NCBI GenBank assembly: GCA_002118135.1
Contig: BDIU01000049.1
Location: 267,507-331,506 of the forward strand
From: Trebouxia sp. TZW2008
Lineage: Eukaryota; Chlorophyta; Trebouxiophyceae; Trebouxiales; Trebouxiaceae
Reading direction: 5' to 3'
DNA length: 64,000 bases
Shown here: piece after piece, positions 33,401 through 44,400 of the stretch
Position numbering within the stretch: position 1 is the stretch's first letter
Layout of the letters: every line of letters begins with the position of its first letter
Notes under the pieces: generated by a model
The model's database searches: none
Seen by the model: only the letters and a program-made list of their open reading frames with translations
What the model was told of the DNA's origin: nothing
Program-made: the position numbers and the translations under genes

Positions 33401-36400
33401 GACAGTTGCCAGCAGAAGTCTAGCCTGATGTAGCAGCTTAAGCCTGGCAAGCACAAGTAAACATGGGGTGAGATCCAAATGCGAAAAAATAGCCTTCATG
33501 TCAATGTTGTGACACCTGTGCCTGCAAATACATAAGGTACTTAATAGGTATGCCTCACTGTTCCTGTAGGCCATACAGCAGGCGTATCTTACTGCCTGGA
33601 GGCATGCAGACGACGGGGCCAGCACCGCAACTTCATGTCAATAATGATGCAGCAGTACATGCAAGCACAGGCAGGATCTTCAGCAGGCATGTGCAGCATC
33701 TGAGTTACTCCAAATGTCATTGCGGAAATGTGACTTGATGTAGCATTTGTTGCAAGTGGTATTCATGACAATGCTATTGTGGGAGATGAGAGGCAGAGAT
33801 TGCTGTCAGCGCAAGTGCCCTCTTGACAATAAATGCATTTTTGCATAATCATGAGGCTGCTGAATTTGCACCCGCAATGACAGATCATGCCAGCTCAATC
33901 TGCTATGCACATGCTGCCATACTTGTAGATGGCTTATACGTCGCTGTTTATCAGCAGGGCTTGGTGTGAAGGAGTTACAAGTTGCAAACTGGTGAAGAAG
34001 GTTGTTGTGTCCACAAAACTATACATTGGAACAGTTGCTGATCAACTGTGCTTTACAGCATGCACTTCAGAACAGAGTGCAATGTGTACTCGCCAGCAGA
34101 GCTTGGCTTGGTCAATGAGGCTTGCCCACTGAGCTGAGTTGAGTCTTGTCAGTGTATCTGGTAGGCAAAATTGTTTATGAGACAGCACAACATGTGCTCA
34201 AAAGCAGAGCTTGGCTTTGTCAAGCAATACTTGTCCACTGACTTGCATATAGTCATGTCCAGCATGTGTTGACCAAGACAGCATGCATGATGTGCTCACC
34301 AGCAGAGCTTGGCTTGGTCCATGAAGCTTGTCCACTGGGTTGAGTGGAGTCATGTCTGGTAGGCTATTTTGTTCATGAGACAGCACAACATGTGCTCACC
34401 AGCAGAGCTTGGCGTTGACTAGCTTTCTTGCCCACAGGGCTGCATGGAGCCTTGTCCAGCAGGCAATTCTGATCAAAACAGCATGCATGCTGTGCTCACC
34501 AGCAGAGCTTGGCTTGGTCAATGAGGCTTGTCCACTGATTTGAGTGGAGTCTTGTCTGGCCAGGTCCCCAGAACGGGACTGAGACCTCAATCCCCAGCCA
34601 GCCGAAGCTGCAGCCCTGGTGCGAGGGCGGGAGGGGGGCGGCTGGGGGGAGGGGGACTTGTACGCAGGGGGGTTGAGCACCCTGGACTTTCTTGCACAGG
34701 CCCTGGCTGACCTCTTAGCCGTCTGCAGCGTGGTCTGCACGCCAGGTGACGTCACAGGCGACACTGACAGCTCAGTCAGCTGCTGTGCAGCGTCACAGTC
34801 TGCTGCATCCATTTCAGCGACGTCAAAGTCAGCGTTGTGATCAGCCCACTCGGATGTGTCCTCAGTGCTGCTGATGGAGTTGCTGGTGCTGAGGCTGGTG
34901 CGCATTGAGGAGCCTGAGTAGCAGCTGTGCATGTGTCTGTAGCCCCTTGTGCCTGGCCTGCTGCTACCAGAGGCAGTGGCATGAGCCTCTGAGGCAACCG
35001 TTGCTGCCCCACTGCTTCTTCTGCTGCTGTCTCCAGACACTCTAGCTTGCCCAGTCTCTACCTTGCGTTTCATGGTGCTGTTCCAGTGGTTCTTGATGGA
35101 GTTGTCTGTTCTGCCTGGCAGGTACTGAGCGATCTTGGCCCACTGGTTGCCATACTCTGCGTGCTTCTCGACCAGGATTTGGTCCTCCCTGCCTGTCCAG
35201 TCCCCGCGCTTGATGTTGGGGTCTAGGTGGTTGTGCCACCTGCAGTGCGTCCAGATGTCCTGTTCAAGCAGATGCACATCCATTTGTTCTTTCATTAAAA
35301 GTGCTTGCTGTGCAGGCTGTGGATTCCAGCTACACTCTTGTCAACCCGACTGCTTTGGTTGCCAAGAAATTTGTCCTCAATCAACATGTCCTTACTCAGA
35401 GGGACCACTGAAGTCAGAATGCAGTGACTGGTGGACAATGGCATTGTCCTCACATTGAGATCATCCTTACATCGAGCGTCCTTTCAAACAGAGTTTACTG
35501 TATTTAAAAACAGACGCAATGAACTGTTTGCATGCTGGGTTCAGCATGATGCAAATGTGTGTACAGCGATCTTGCTGCGAACTTGCAGTGTGATTGCACA
35601 GCTTGACAACAGACAATGCATGTACTATGTTTTGAACGCACCACTTAGGCGCTCTGTAGCAAAATGCCTTGGACATGCAGTCCGCAGCAGTATCGCCATG
35701 GTGAGGTTGTAAAGCTGTTTTTTTAGTTGTGGCAAGCCTCATGCACACCATAAGACTTGCCACAACAAGACAGTGCAAGATGCAACAAGGCGAGGTATGC
35801 ATGAGCATTAAATGTGGTGCAGACAGCAGCTTTAGATGAATACCTTTCTCTGCATTGCTTGCCAATGCGGCCTGGAAGCTCCTGGGCAATCAGGGACCAC
35901 CTCTTTGCACCCAGCTTGCCAACAAGACTGGCAATCTTCTCATCCTCCTGTGAAATGACAAGGCCTAGTGTCAAATCAAAATATGTTTTGCACGACTGTC
36001 AAGTGAAATCTGGCACAAAACGGCATTGGACAGAAGTGTTTGGAGGCAGTTTATTGCTTCTGTATGCACATGAGCTGGGTCATGCAACCTCACTAGATTG
36101 CAGGCAGATAACAACAATCATGATCATGATGATGCAGGGTGAATGTAGTGGTCATACAACCTCACGAGATTGCAGGTAAATGATGGCGATGATGATGATG
36201 TAGAGTGAAAGTAGCCGTCACCTCTTTGGTCCACGGCCCTTTCACCAGCTCAGGGTTCAGCACCTTCTGCCAGCGATGCAAGCATTGGACATCTGTTCTG
36301 TCCTCAAAGTATTCGGCTGCAAAATGCAGGCCAAAGTCAGACAATGTAAACTTATTCACTTGTGCAGAAGAGTTTCTGAAAAGGGTGCGCTGCAAGTGCT

Positions 36401-36895
36401 TGCAGGCACTGAAGCAGACCATCTCAAGGAGATTGCTGCATGTGTTCAGGTCGCCTTACCAACTTGCTTCCAGTTTCTACCGCCATGATGGTGCACAGCT
36501 CTGCGCAGCAGCTCGTCCTGCATCAAGTCGCGAACGGTACAGTTAGGTATCACACTCAAGATCGTGAACTAGCGTAAACGACATATACTTGCGCGACGTA
36601 CCTGTTCTGGAGTCCAACCTCCTTTTGCAGACTTCCTGGTGGGACCGCCTCGCTTGCCCTGCGTGGTAGGGGGTAATGCAGGCAAAGCAAACCCGCCCTG
36701 TCTACTGCAGCAACAGGGGCCCAGCAAGTGAGAGACAGCTTGTAGACCAAATGCTGGTCACGCATACAACACCAAATTATGATACCTGTGCGCGGGTGGG
36801 AGCTGTGATGCTGATTGCTCAGCCTTGTCTTGTTGCCTTGTTCTGCTGCTGGTGCGAACACTCACTGATCCTCGCCTGCGGTCTGCGCCAGGCAT
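30470..36895 (-). CDS. MYB3R: R1R2R3 MYB transcription factor (MYB3R type)
   Basis: Nine exons keep phase: 36895-36786, 36704-36602, 36517-36460, 36316-36222, 35947-35844, 35239-34500, 33092-32356, 31872-31206 and 30768-30470, giving about 970 residues. Three MYB repeats lie at roughly residues 65-222 and contain all nine core Trp residues: [26 protein letters not shown] (R1); [28 protein letters not shown] (R2); [26 protein letters not shown] (R3). The three-repeat class controls G2/M gene expression in plants and animals; that role is inferred from family. After R3 comes a Ser/Thr/Pro/Gln-rich disordered tail with a basic KKRQK motif that could be a nuclear signal. An in-frame ATG at 36943 would add 16 residues. 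Reading through the 31206 donor gives an alternative stop at 31096-31098. Confidence 0.93.
31951..32084 (+). repeat. Dispersed intronic repeat (copy 2 of 2)
   Basis: This is the partner of 27947-28080, located in the intron between MYB3R exons 7 and 8. It is preceded by an AT-rich run of (A/C)ATTCATTCAATC-like words at 31875-31935. Confidence 0.65.
32134..32385 (-). repeat. Partial tandem copies of the MYB3R exon 7 end
   Basis: Three segments of roughly 80-110 bp share the live exon end at 32356. On the minus strand each has a TGCTGCTCAGCAACAG-like end, a GT-like site, and then an intron start containing CAATGCCG(C/T)A. Two copies at about 32135-32220 and 32225-32300 are degenerate. They lie downstream of the real donor. 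Confidence 0.65.
33132..33305 (+). mobile_element. MITE-like dispersed repeat, copy B (MYB3R intron)
   Basis: It begins AGTAAATTCTCTTTGTAAGG and shares the internal TAAGGAC words and the (G)GTGACCAAAGCAGT block with copy A. The 3' terminal inverted end is weak. It sits just upstream of MYB3R exon 7. Confidence 0.6.
34085..34565 (-). repeat. About 100-bp tandem array copying the MYB3R exon 6 end, five copies
   Basis: Units start near 34085, 34193, 34291, 34391 and 34491. Each has CAGCAGAGCTTGGCTT next to a TGCTCACC junction, then a TTGTCCACTG(A/G) stretch. The copy nearest 34500 is the real exon end and donor. The other four repeat the last ~60 bp of the exon plus ~40 bp of intron. This would create a ladder of alternative donor sites; three copies still read CTCACC or CTCGCC. 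Confidence 0.85.
35340..35500 (-). mobile_element. MITE-like dispersed repeat, copy C (MYB3R intron, inverted)
   Basis: The reverse orientation of the copy A family: it opens with ACTGCTTTGGTTGCCAAG, carries TCCTTAC words, and ends with CAAACAGAGTTTACTG, the inverted terminal end. It is in the intron between MYB3R exons 5 and 6. Confidence 0.6.
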
Positions 36896-37497
36896 TTTAA
36901 GGACTTTCACCGATAACACAGTCACAGCATGCGGAGACTTCAATGTGACAGCGACGTCTATCGCAAGATAACGCGGGGGTAGGCACGGCGATCAGAGTTT
37001 GCAGTTGGGGTGCTCGATTTGAACGTTGGCAATCCCGTGCCTGTTTTGGCTTCTTCGGCGCGCCTAAATTTGCTCAAGGGTGCCGTAACGGTCACGAAGG
37101 CAAGATCAGAGCAGGAATACATCGTGCCAAATAAAGCCTTTCAATTAATTAGGCTGGCCAAAACTTGTAAAATCCTCTCTCACTCTCTCAATCCAAATGA
37201 TATGTACAACAATGCTGAGTCTGGCGACTACATGTTTGCTGCACTTTTGATGTTCTCGAGCTATGCTGCTCTGGCAATTTCAGGCATAATAAATGTTCTG
37301 AGGATCAATCATAAGCATCATTCGTTTTTCACAGAGCATAAGCTTCTGAGCAAGACAAGCTGACAGCGCAACTCTTGGCTTCTCACTAACATATCAAGCA
37401 GCGTTTCTAATGATGCATGCGGCTGCTGCTAAAGCTCATCCGAGCAGAACCGGAAAACCAATGCAAGGTCTGTACATGTAAGCTGCTCAGTCGACAA
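36896..37497. other. Intergenic region, MYB3R promoter side
   Basis: This contains the 5' flank of MYB3R and the 3' end of UGPase, both transcribed leftward. I see no additional gene, tandem repeat or mobile element in it. Confidence 0.4.
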
Positions 37498-40448
37498 TTA
37501 TGCAAAGGCAGGCTGAGCACCGGCTGGTGCTTGCTGTTGCTGCTGAGCACCACCCAGCTTCTCCTTTGTGTTGTCGTATGTCTTCTTTTCCAAAGACACC
37601 GGCTCCTTACCCTCTGCAAGTGCCCAAAAGCTGTAAGACAGCATTGACTGGCATGTTGACTTTGAGGCAAGATGATTTCGGCTTTAGAGGTTGACATTTG
37701 TAGCAATACTAAGCACATCATATCCTGCAGTAGGAGTGCAAAGTCACAAGAGAGTGCTGCTTACCGTTCTCAAATGTGACATCGCCCTTGATGACAACAC
37801 CCTTGACAAACTTGACAGGTCCCTTGACAGTCAAGCTCTTGGCGTTGATCAGAGAAGGAGGAGCCTCAGTCAATGCCTCCATCTTGTCTACCAGCTTGTA
37901 GTATTTGTCATCAAGCTTGACCAATGGGCAGCTTGGTACAGCCAGCACAACTGTGCTCTCCTTAGTGACCTGTGGTACAGACGCTGTTGATGTTATGAGG
38001 AACCACTTGGCAGAGGTAATGAACACAGTCAGCTATGAGCTGCAGCTGCACACACATGCGCCATGATCACTGGTGCTCTGGATCATGGCACACAGGGCCA
38101 TGTGTGCAACAGCAAGTCCTAGCAACTTTGTCAAGGAACCCAGGTGAAAGCCGCTCAAAATCATTGGTCACTACGCTGACACTGCAGCGCAAGAGAAAGC
38201 TTTGCTGCTACGCATATGTGAGCGAATGCAACTGCAGTTGCCAACGCAAGCAGCAACAGAAAGCCACTGATCACAGACAGAGGAATTGAGCATACCTCAT
38301 ACACATCTGACCTCAATGCAAACAGGTCATTGCAAGTCTTGACAGGGGCAAAGCGATCTCTGGGGACCACAACAGCACCAGCGTCATCAAAGCACTCAAT
38401 GGCAGAGCCCATAGCAGTCTCCAATTGGAAGACTGCTGGCGTGTCTGAGTCTCTGGGGTTGACAGTCTTCTTGTTCTTGATCAGTGGCAGCTTCAGGACA
38501 CCACTGTTGGCATCCAATGTCTTCTTCAAGGCAGGCAAGTTCACCCACAGGTTGTTTGTGTTGAAGAACTTGTGCCTGCAAAGCAAATGAGGCCTTGGTT
38601 GTATGTAGCGAGGGCGTGACACGCTTCATGCACATCAGTTGCACAGCATTTGACCTGTACAGAGCTGTGCCATATAGCAGGTTGCCACAGCAAACTTGTC
38701 TTGCCACATGCTGCAGCTTTGTCACATCAGCTAGACCACAACGATGCCGTGCAAATGCTGATGTTGGTAGTTGATAATGACTATACATGCCCTGTCAAGA
38801 CAGCACTGGAGCCGCACACACTTTGCACTTGTGTTGGAGCGTGGAAGCAGTGTTATCACTGGTATAAGCGATTATACAGAAAGCAAGCTTGAGGCTGGTC
38901 AATGCTAGCCTTGGCATGAAAGGCAAAGTGAGCAAGAAAGGGCAAGCAAGCCAAAGCCGACTGATTGTGTGCATGTGCAGTACAGTATGGTTGGTGTCAT
39001 ACTTGGAGATATCCTCAAAAGCACTCTTGTCGTCATCAGGACACATGGCAGACTCCCTCAGGACCAGGCGTCCATCTGATTTGCGCTTAGCAAGGTGACC
39101 GCCCTTCTTGTCTGCTACTGTCCTCTCAGCAACCTCACACACAAAGGCTTTGTTGCTGGAAGCAAAGTATGCCAGCAGGTCTAGGTCTAGTGTGGCTCCA
39201 AGGTTGTCACTGTTGGACACAAACAGGTACTTGATGCCAGACTTGATCAAGCGGTCCAGCATGCCTGAGCCAAGCAGACTGGAGTAGATGTCACCATGGC
39301 CTGGGGGACACCTGCAGCATCATGCCAAATTTTGGTCTCACATTATACAGGCTTTAGTAAGGGCTCTGCACAGGCTCACAGATACCCAGGCTGAAGAAAT
39401 CACGGCATAACCCTGAATCTGATCAGTGAATTGCAAATGGTCAGTGATCAGTATTGTAAAGCTATATACATCTGTATACGACGTAATCATGCCAACAGTT
39501 GCTTTCATGTTGCATGGACATGCGGCATCAGCCTTCTGGCGTTGCATGCTGTTCACTGAAACAATGCTTGCTGATCCTGGCAGCAGGTAGCAAGCGGTAT
39601 TGATTGCAGCCATAAACAACTTTCTTTTGCAAACATGATATCAAGCAAGCACAGCGGCATTCTTGTTGTAAGGACCGCAGAGGCACCTCTACAGAAGGGC
39701 AGCCGGTATTAGCACAGATCTTCTTGGTGATCAATGCGATTATTGCAAGGAGAAATTATTGAAGTCATACCACTCCAAGTCTGGGTCTTGCTGCCAGCTG
39801 GCGGGCTCTAGGGTCTTTGCATCCACCTTAGGTGACTTATTCTGGAGCAACTCAACATCCTCTTCACTGATGAGGTCCTTGTGCAACTTGCTGAGATGCT
39901 CCTTGGTATCATCACTGGTGCTGAAGCTGTTCATCAGCACAAAGCGAACGTTGGAGTCGAACTTTTTCCTGGTGTACTTGATTTGCTCTGCAATCAAGTC
40001 TAGGAAGGTCTTGTTGTCCTTGACCACCAAAAGACTCTTGGCCTTCTCGAGGCCCATGGATGTGCCAAGTCCACCATTGAGCTTCAGCACTGCTGTGCTT
40101 GATAGCAGCTCCTGCACCAAGGCAACATCAACACAAGCCAAAAGCAGCATTGCAGGGATTCCGCTGTAGTCTGATGCTTACCTTCTTGTTGGCATCGCCT
40201 GAGTTTTTCAGGTCCACGAGCTTTGGAAGCTGTGGCACTGCGTCGATCTCGCTCTCGGGCAACTACGCAAGTTGCGATCATCAGTCAGCTTTCAAATGCA
40301 ACGCTCCGGCAATCGTCTTGTCCACCAACAAATTCATGCGCACCAGACCGGTTGCGCCACCCGCTAGCTGATCGTAATTCATGCGGAAGGCCGCAATAGC
40401 AGCCTGGCTCAAGCCTGCATCCTTCATCTTTTTCTCGAACTTGTCCAT
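37498..40448 (-). CDS. UGP: UTP-glucose-1-phosphate uridylyltransferase (UGPase)
   Basis: Seven exons: 40448 to about 40326 (or 40344), 40262-40182, 40111-39771, 39311-39003, 38575-38296, 37969-37765 and 37613-37498, giving about 480 residues, normal for eukaryotic UGPase. It makes UDP-glucose from UTP and glucose-1-phosphate in the cytosol, feeding sucrose, glycoprotein, glycolipid and wall synthesis. Visible motifs are the nucleotide-binding LKLNGGLGTSMG, EKAKSLLVVKD, PPGHGDIYSSLLGSG, KYLFVSNSDNLGATLD, KFFNTNNLWVNL and the C-terminal beta-helix stretch VKGPVKFVKGVVIKGDV. The residue before PPGHGD is Cys (made across the exon junction), where I would expect an aromatic residue. The first donor is ambiguous between 40325 and 40343; both keep the frame. 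The C-terminus has a Gln/Ala extension after KEKLGG. It diverges from the dehydrogenase gene to its right. Confidence 0.95.
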
Positions 40449-41419
40449 GTTGATTTCTCAATACAACAGAAGCGCGAGTTGGTTCCGAGCTCTGGTCTTT
40501 GCTGTCTAACGAGTCAAAGCAAGTGATGTATGGGCACGATGTACACACCTTGATCTTTCCGCAAACAATTCGAAGGCTTCTAGGTTCTAAAGCGGGATTT
40601 GCGGAATCTCGAAATGCATGCTTCTGGCTGCCCACGCAGGCACAGGGTGGCTAGAACGCTGATCAGTATCAGGGCAACAGCGCTATTCGCAGGCATGTTG
40701 CCCATATGTATCCATCATAGCTTTGTGAAGTGTCTGAGGGGTTCATCAGCAGCACAGTTGCAGCTGGAACAACCATCCTAAATTCACCTCGGAATGCAGA
40801 GCAAAACCAGGCAAAGTAGACATGCATGCATATGCTATGATTCAGCAGCGTACTGACGCAGCATTGCATGAAGCTGTGCATCCCATCTGTAATAAAATAG
40901 GGTTTTGTTGAATCTCAGCTTATCCTCGTGGCAGCGCCTGCCATGGCTACTTCATGTCCAATTCAGTAGCTCGTTGCTTCTGGACAATAAGCGAACTGCT
41001 GAATCATGCCGGAGGACGTGAGGGGCAGCCTCAGCACGACCGCATGTTGCCAGACCTCTGCAAGGAGATACAGTTCTGACGTTGAAGTCTATTGTAGCTT
41101 TATAAGCTACTAAAGGTGAACTAGCAATAGCTATAGCTAGGGTTGAATGGTCCTCAGAGCGCTGTATATGAGAAGCTGCCTGCATGGCAAGCAGTTGGAG
41201 ATGAACTTGATGAGAACCTTCACCAAGCACCGCTGAGTATTGCGAATTCGAATACAGCTTGGACAGCCACACAGAGTCGTTGACAATTTCACATGCGATC
41301 CGGCAACAAACAAGGCATGTACGCGAAACACACTCAGCTTAAGATCAGAGCAATAGGGCTCTTTCAATACTAACGCATTCGCCGCAACCGCTTGTCACTC
41401 GAGCGCAGATACCGCAAAC
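40449..41419. promoter_or_regulatory. Divergent (bidirectional) promoter region, UGPase / dehydrogenase
   Basis: The start codons of UGPase (minus) and the first dehydrogenase (plus) are 971 bp apart and point away from each other, so both promoters must lie here. I could not identify a convincing core element. The short ORFs within show no family signature. Confidence 0.55.
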
Positions 41420-44400
41420 ATGTCGATCACCGGCCCCGCAGTTGCCGCATTCGCAAATCCAGACAAACTAAGTTTCAACCCATCAAAGCACGACGAAAAC
41501 AGAAAGCACAAAGCTACAGAGTGGCACGGAAAACAATCGATCCAGGTCAATGAGCGTCCAGTGCCTATTTTGACAGACGAGGTGAAAGTCTGTGCTATAT
41601 TCGTCTACGTCTTGCTTTGCACTTGAGATGGCATCAACGTCGAGCCGGCGCGCAGAATGATGTCATTCTCAGGGTCACATCGACTGCCATCTGTGGCTCT
41701 GATCTACACTTATATTTGAACGCTCTGCCAGGTGTGTCCTTTCGCCTTTTCGATGTTCGGAATTCTGCATGCTGCCTGCCTATGGTCAAAGGGACACTGG
41801 CTGCTCCTCAAGTGCATTGTTTTTGTGCGTCAAATGGCGTAACGCAATCGAACATGTTGCAGGAATGAGGATTGGAGATGTACTTGGGCATGAGTTCATG
41901 GGTATTGTAGATGCTGTTGGCCCAGCTGTCAAGAACTTCAAAAAGGGTGACAGGGCTGTTGCCAGTTTTGAAATGGGTTGCGGCCAGTGTTATTTCTGCA
42001 AGCATGAGCAGTACAGCAGCTGTGACACAACCAATCCAAGGTCAGTCCTTGCTCTTAGCGCCTGCAACACTGCACAGGGTGTCCCACCACAGCCATGGGC
42101 ATGTTGAGCATAAGCACCTGCAATGCCGCGTACTGATGCCGCCTGTACATGTCACCTCTGTCTGTGCAAAGATGTGCATTGTCATGCTGCGACATGTGTG
42201 ACTGTTGCTGATGCCTCTGCAGTGAAGCTATGGAGAAGCTGTATGGCGACAGGACAGGTGGCTTCCACGGCTACTCTCACCTGACAGGCGGCTGGGAAGG
42301 CGGACAGGCAGAATATGCCCGTGTACCATTTGGTGAGCCTCAGCCCCTTTACATCTTTATATCATGCATCTTGATCTTGCTCTCAATTACTTGTCCCTAT
42401 TGATTGTCATTGTGACTGCTGAGCCTCAGCCTTTTTGTTTGTTGATGTCACAGTCACAGACCTGCAGCTTGCTCTGATAGCTTGTCCCAAGTTGCTGTAT
42501 TTGGCTTTGCTCCCAAGAAAAGATAGCTCACATTGAGTTGCTTGAACCAGCAACTAGTCATTACTGAAAATTACTACCTGTGCGCTATCGCTCGTGACCG
42601 ACAGCTTCAGCACAATCTTAGCTGCAGACACCCTCAGATCCACTCAATTCACTAGCTGAGGCGTGCATTCGCTCGCGATTTCTGACCCTCAGATCCGCAA
42701 ACTGAGGCTTACATTCGCTCGCAATTCACGTCACAGGGCACAAACAACCAGCAAATAGTCAACTGGGCATTGCAGCCTGTTGCTTGCAGAAATGGCATGC
42801 TTGAGCAGAGTCATGAATCTCCTTGCTTTGTGGGCTTATTGTTGTGAGTGCCCTTGTCATGCTGCATCAGATCAATCTGTCACCTTGACTGCTGCTGCAG
42901 GCTGCTGCATGCAGACTGTTGTTTCAACTATTGATGTTTCAGACTGTTGATGTTCCACTGACGGAAGTGTTTTGTTGCTGCAGCTGACCTGAACCTGCTC
43001 AAGATCCCAGCAGACTTGCCCGACAACAAGGCCTTGTTCCTGTCTGACATTTTGGCAACAGCTTGGTTTGCAACTGAGCTGGCAAATGTGTCAGAGGGTG
43101 ACACTGTGGCCGTCTGGGGTGCTGGGCCAGGTAACTGCTGTCCTGCCAAGCATTAAGTGCCCAGCATCACGCCTCTGTTTGCAGTTAATGACTGTACTTG
43201 CATTTGACTTGGCAAATGTGTCAAGAGGGTGACACCATCGTCATCTGGGGTGCTGGACCAGGTAACTGCTGTCCTGCAAAGCATTGGCTGCCCAGCGCTA
43301 TACTTGGTTCTGCCTTCAGTACACTTCTTGCCTTGCAATAGCTGAACAGGCTGCAGATAGGTAGCATCTCACATGCATGCTGGGTCCAGTAAGATAGTTT
43401 GCACACTATCGTGCTCACTCATACCCATGCCTGTAGGCACAAAGATCAGGTATGTGCTCTCCTGTGTGTCTCTGCAGAGTTGCAGCAATACCTGCATACA
43501 AAGCATGCCTCTATGGTTTCACAAGAGCTGCTCGCTCCAGAGACTGCGTAAGCTGTGAGCATTGAGGCACTGGGTCAACTTGCTGTGCATCAAACCCTCG
43601 CCTTGGCTGTGCATCAAACCCTCGCCTTGGCTGTGCATCAAATCCTCGCCTTGGCTGTGCATCAAACCCTAAACCCTTGGCTGTGCATCTAAGTCCTGCC
43701 TTGGCTATGCATCACACCCTCATTTTGTTTGTGCAGTGGGCATCCTAGCAATTCAGTGTGCGAGGGTAAGTGGCGCTGAGAGGATTGCCCTGATTAACAA
43801 CCAGCAGTACCGCCTGGACTTTGCCCAGTCAAAGCTGGGCGGCCATGAACTCATCAATTTTTTTATGAGCAGAAAGTGGTACTTACAACACTGCACATGC
43901 CACATATCACAAAGGTCACTTTGGCTGTGCAGTGGGCATCCTGGCAATTCAGTGCGCAAGGGTACGTGGCGCCAAGAGAATCGCCCTGATTGACAACCAG
44001 CAGTACCGCCTGGACTTCGCCCAATCAAAGCTGGGTGGTCTAGACCTCATTAACTTTGATGAGAAGAAAGTGGTGCCAACGCTGAAGGAGCTGTTCCCTG
44101 AAACCAATGGTCCTGATGTGGCCATTGAGGCTGTGGGTTTCCATTACACCAAGAGTATCAAGGATAAGGTCATGATGACCCTAGGGTTGGAGACTGACCC
44201 TTCCACCATCTTCAATGAGCTGATCATGGGTGTGAAGAAGCGGGGTAGAATTGGAGTGGTAAGCATTTGAGCTTCAGTAATCTCTGCAGTGTTGCTAGCT
44301 TTGTCTAGGAAATGCATATTGCACTATGAAACGGTGTCTCGTGCAGCGTTCCTCACTGTGAATGTTGACAGACACCGACTAGATGTGGGCCATGAACTCT

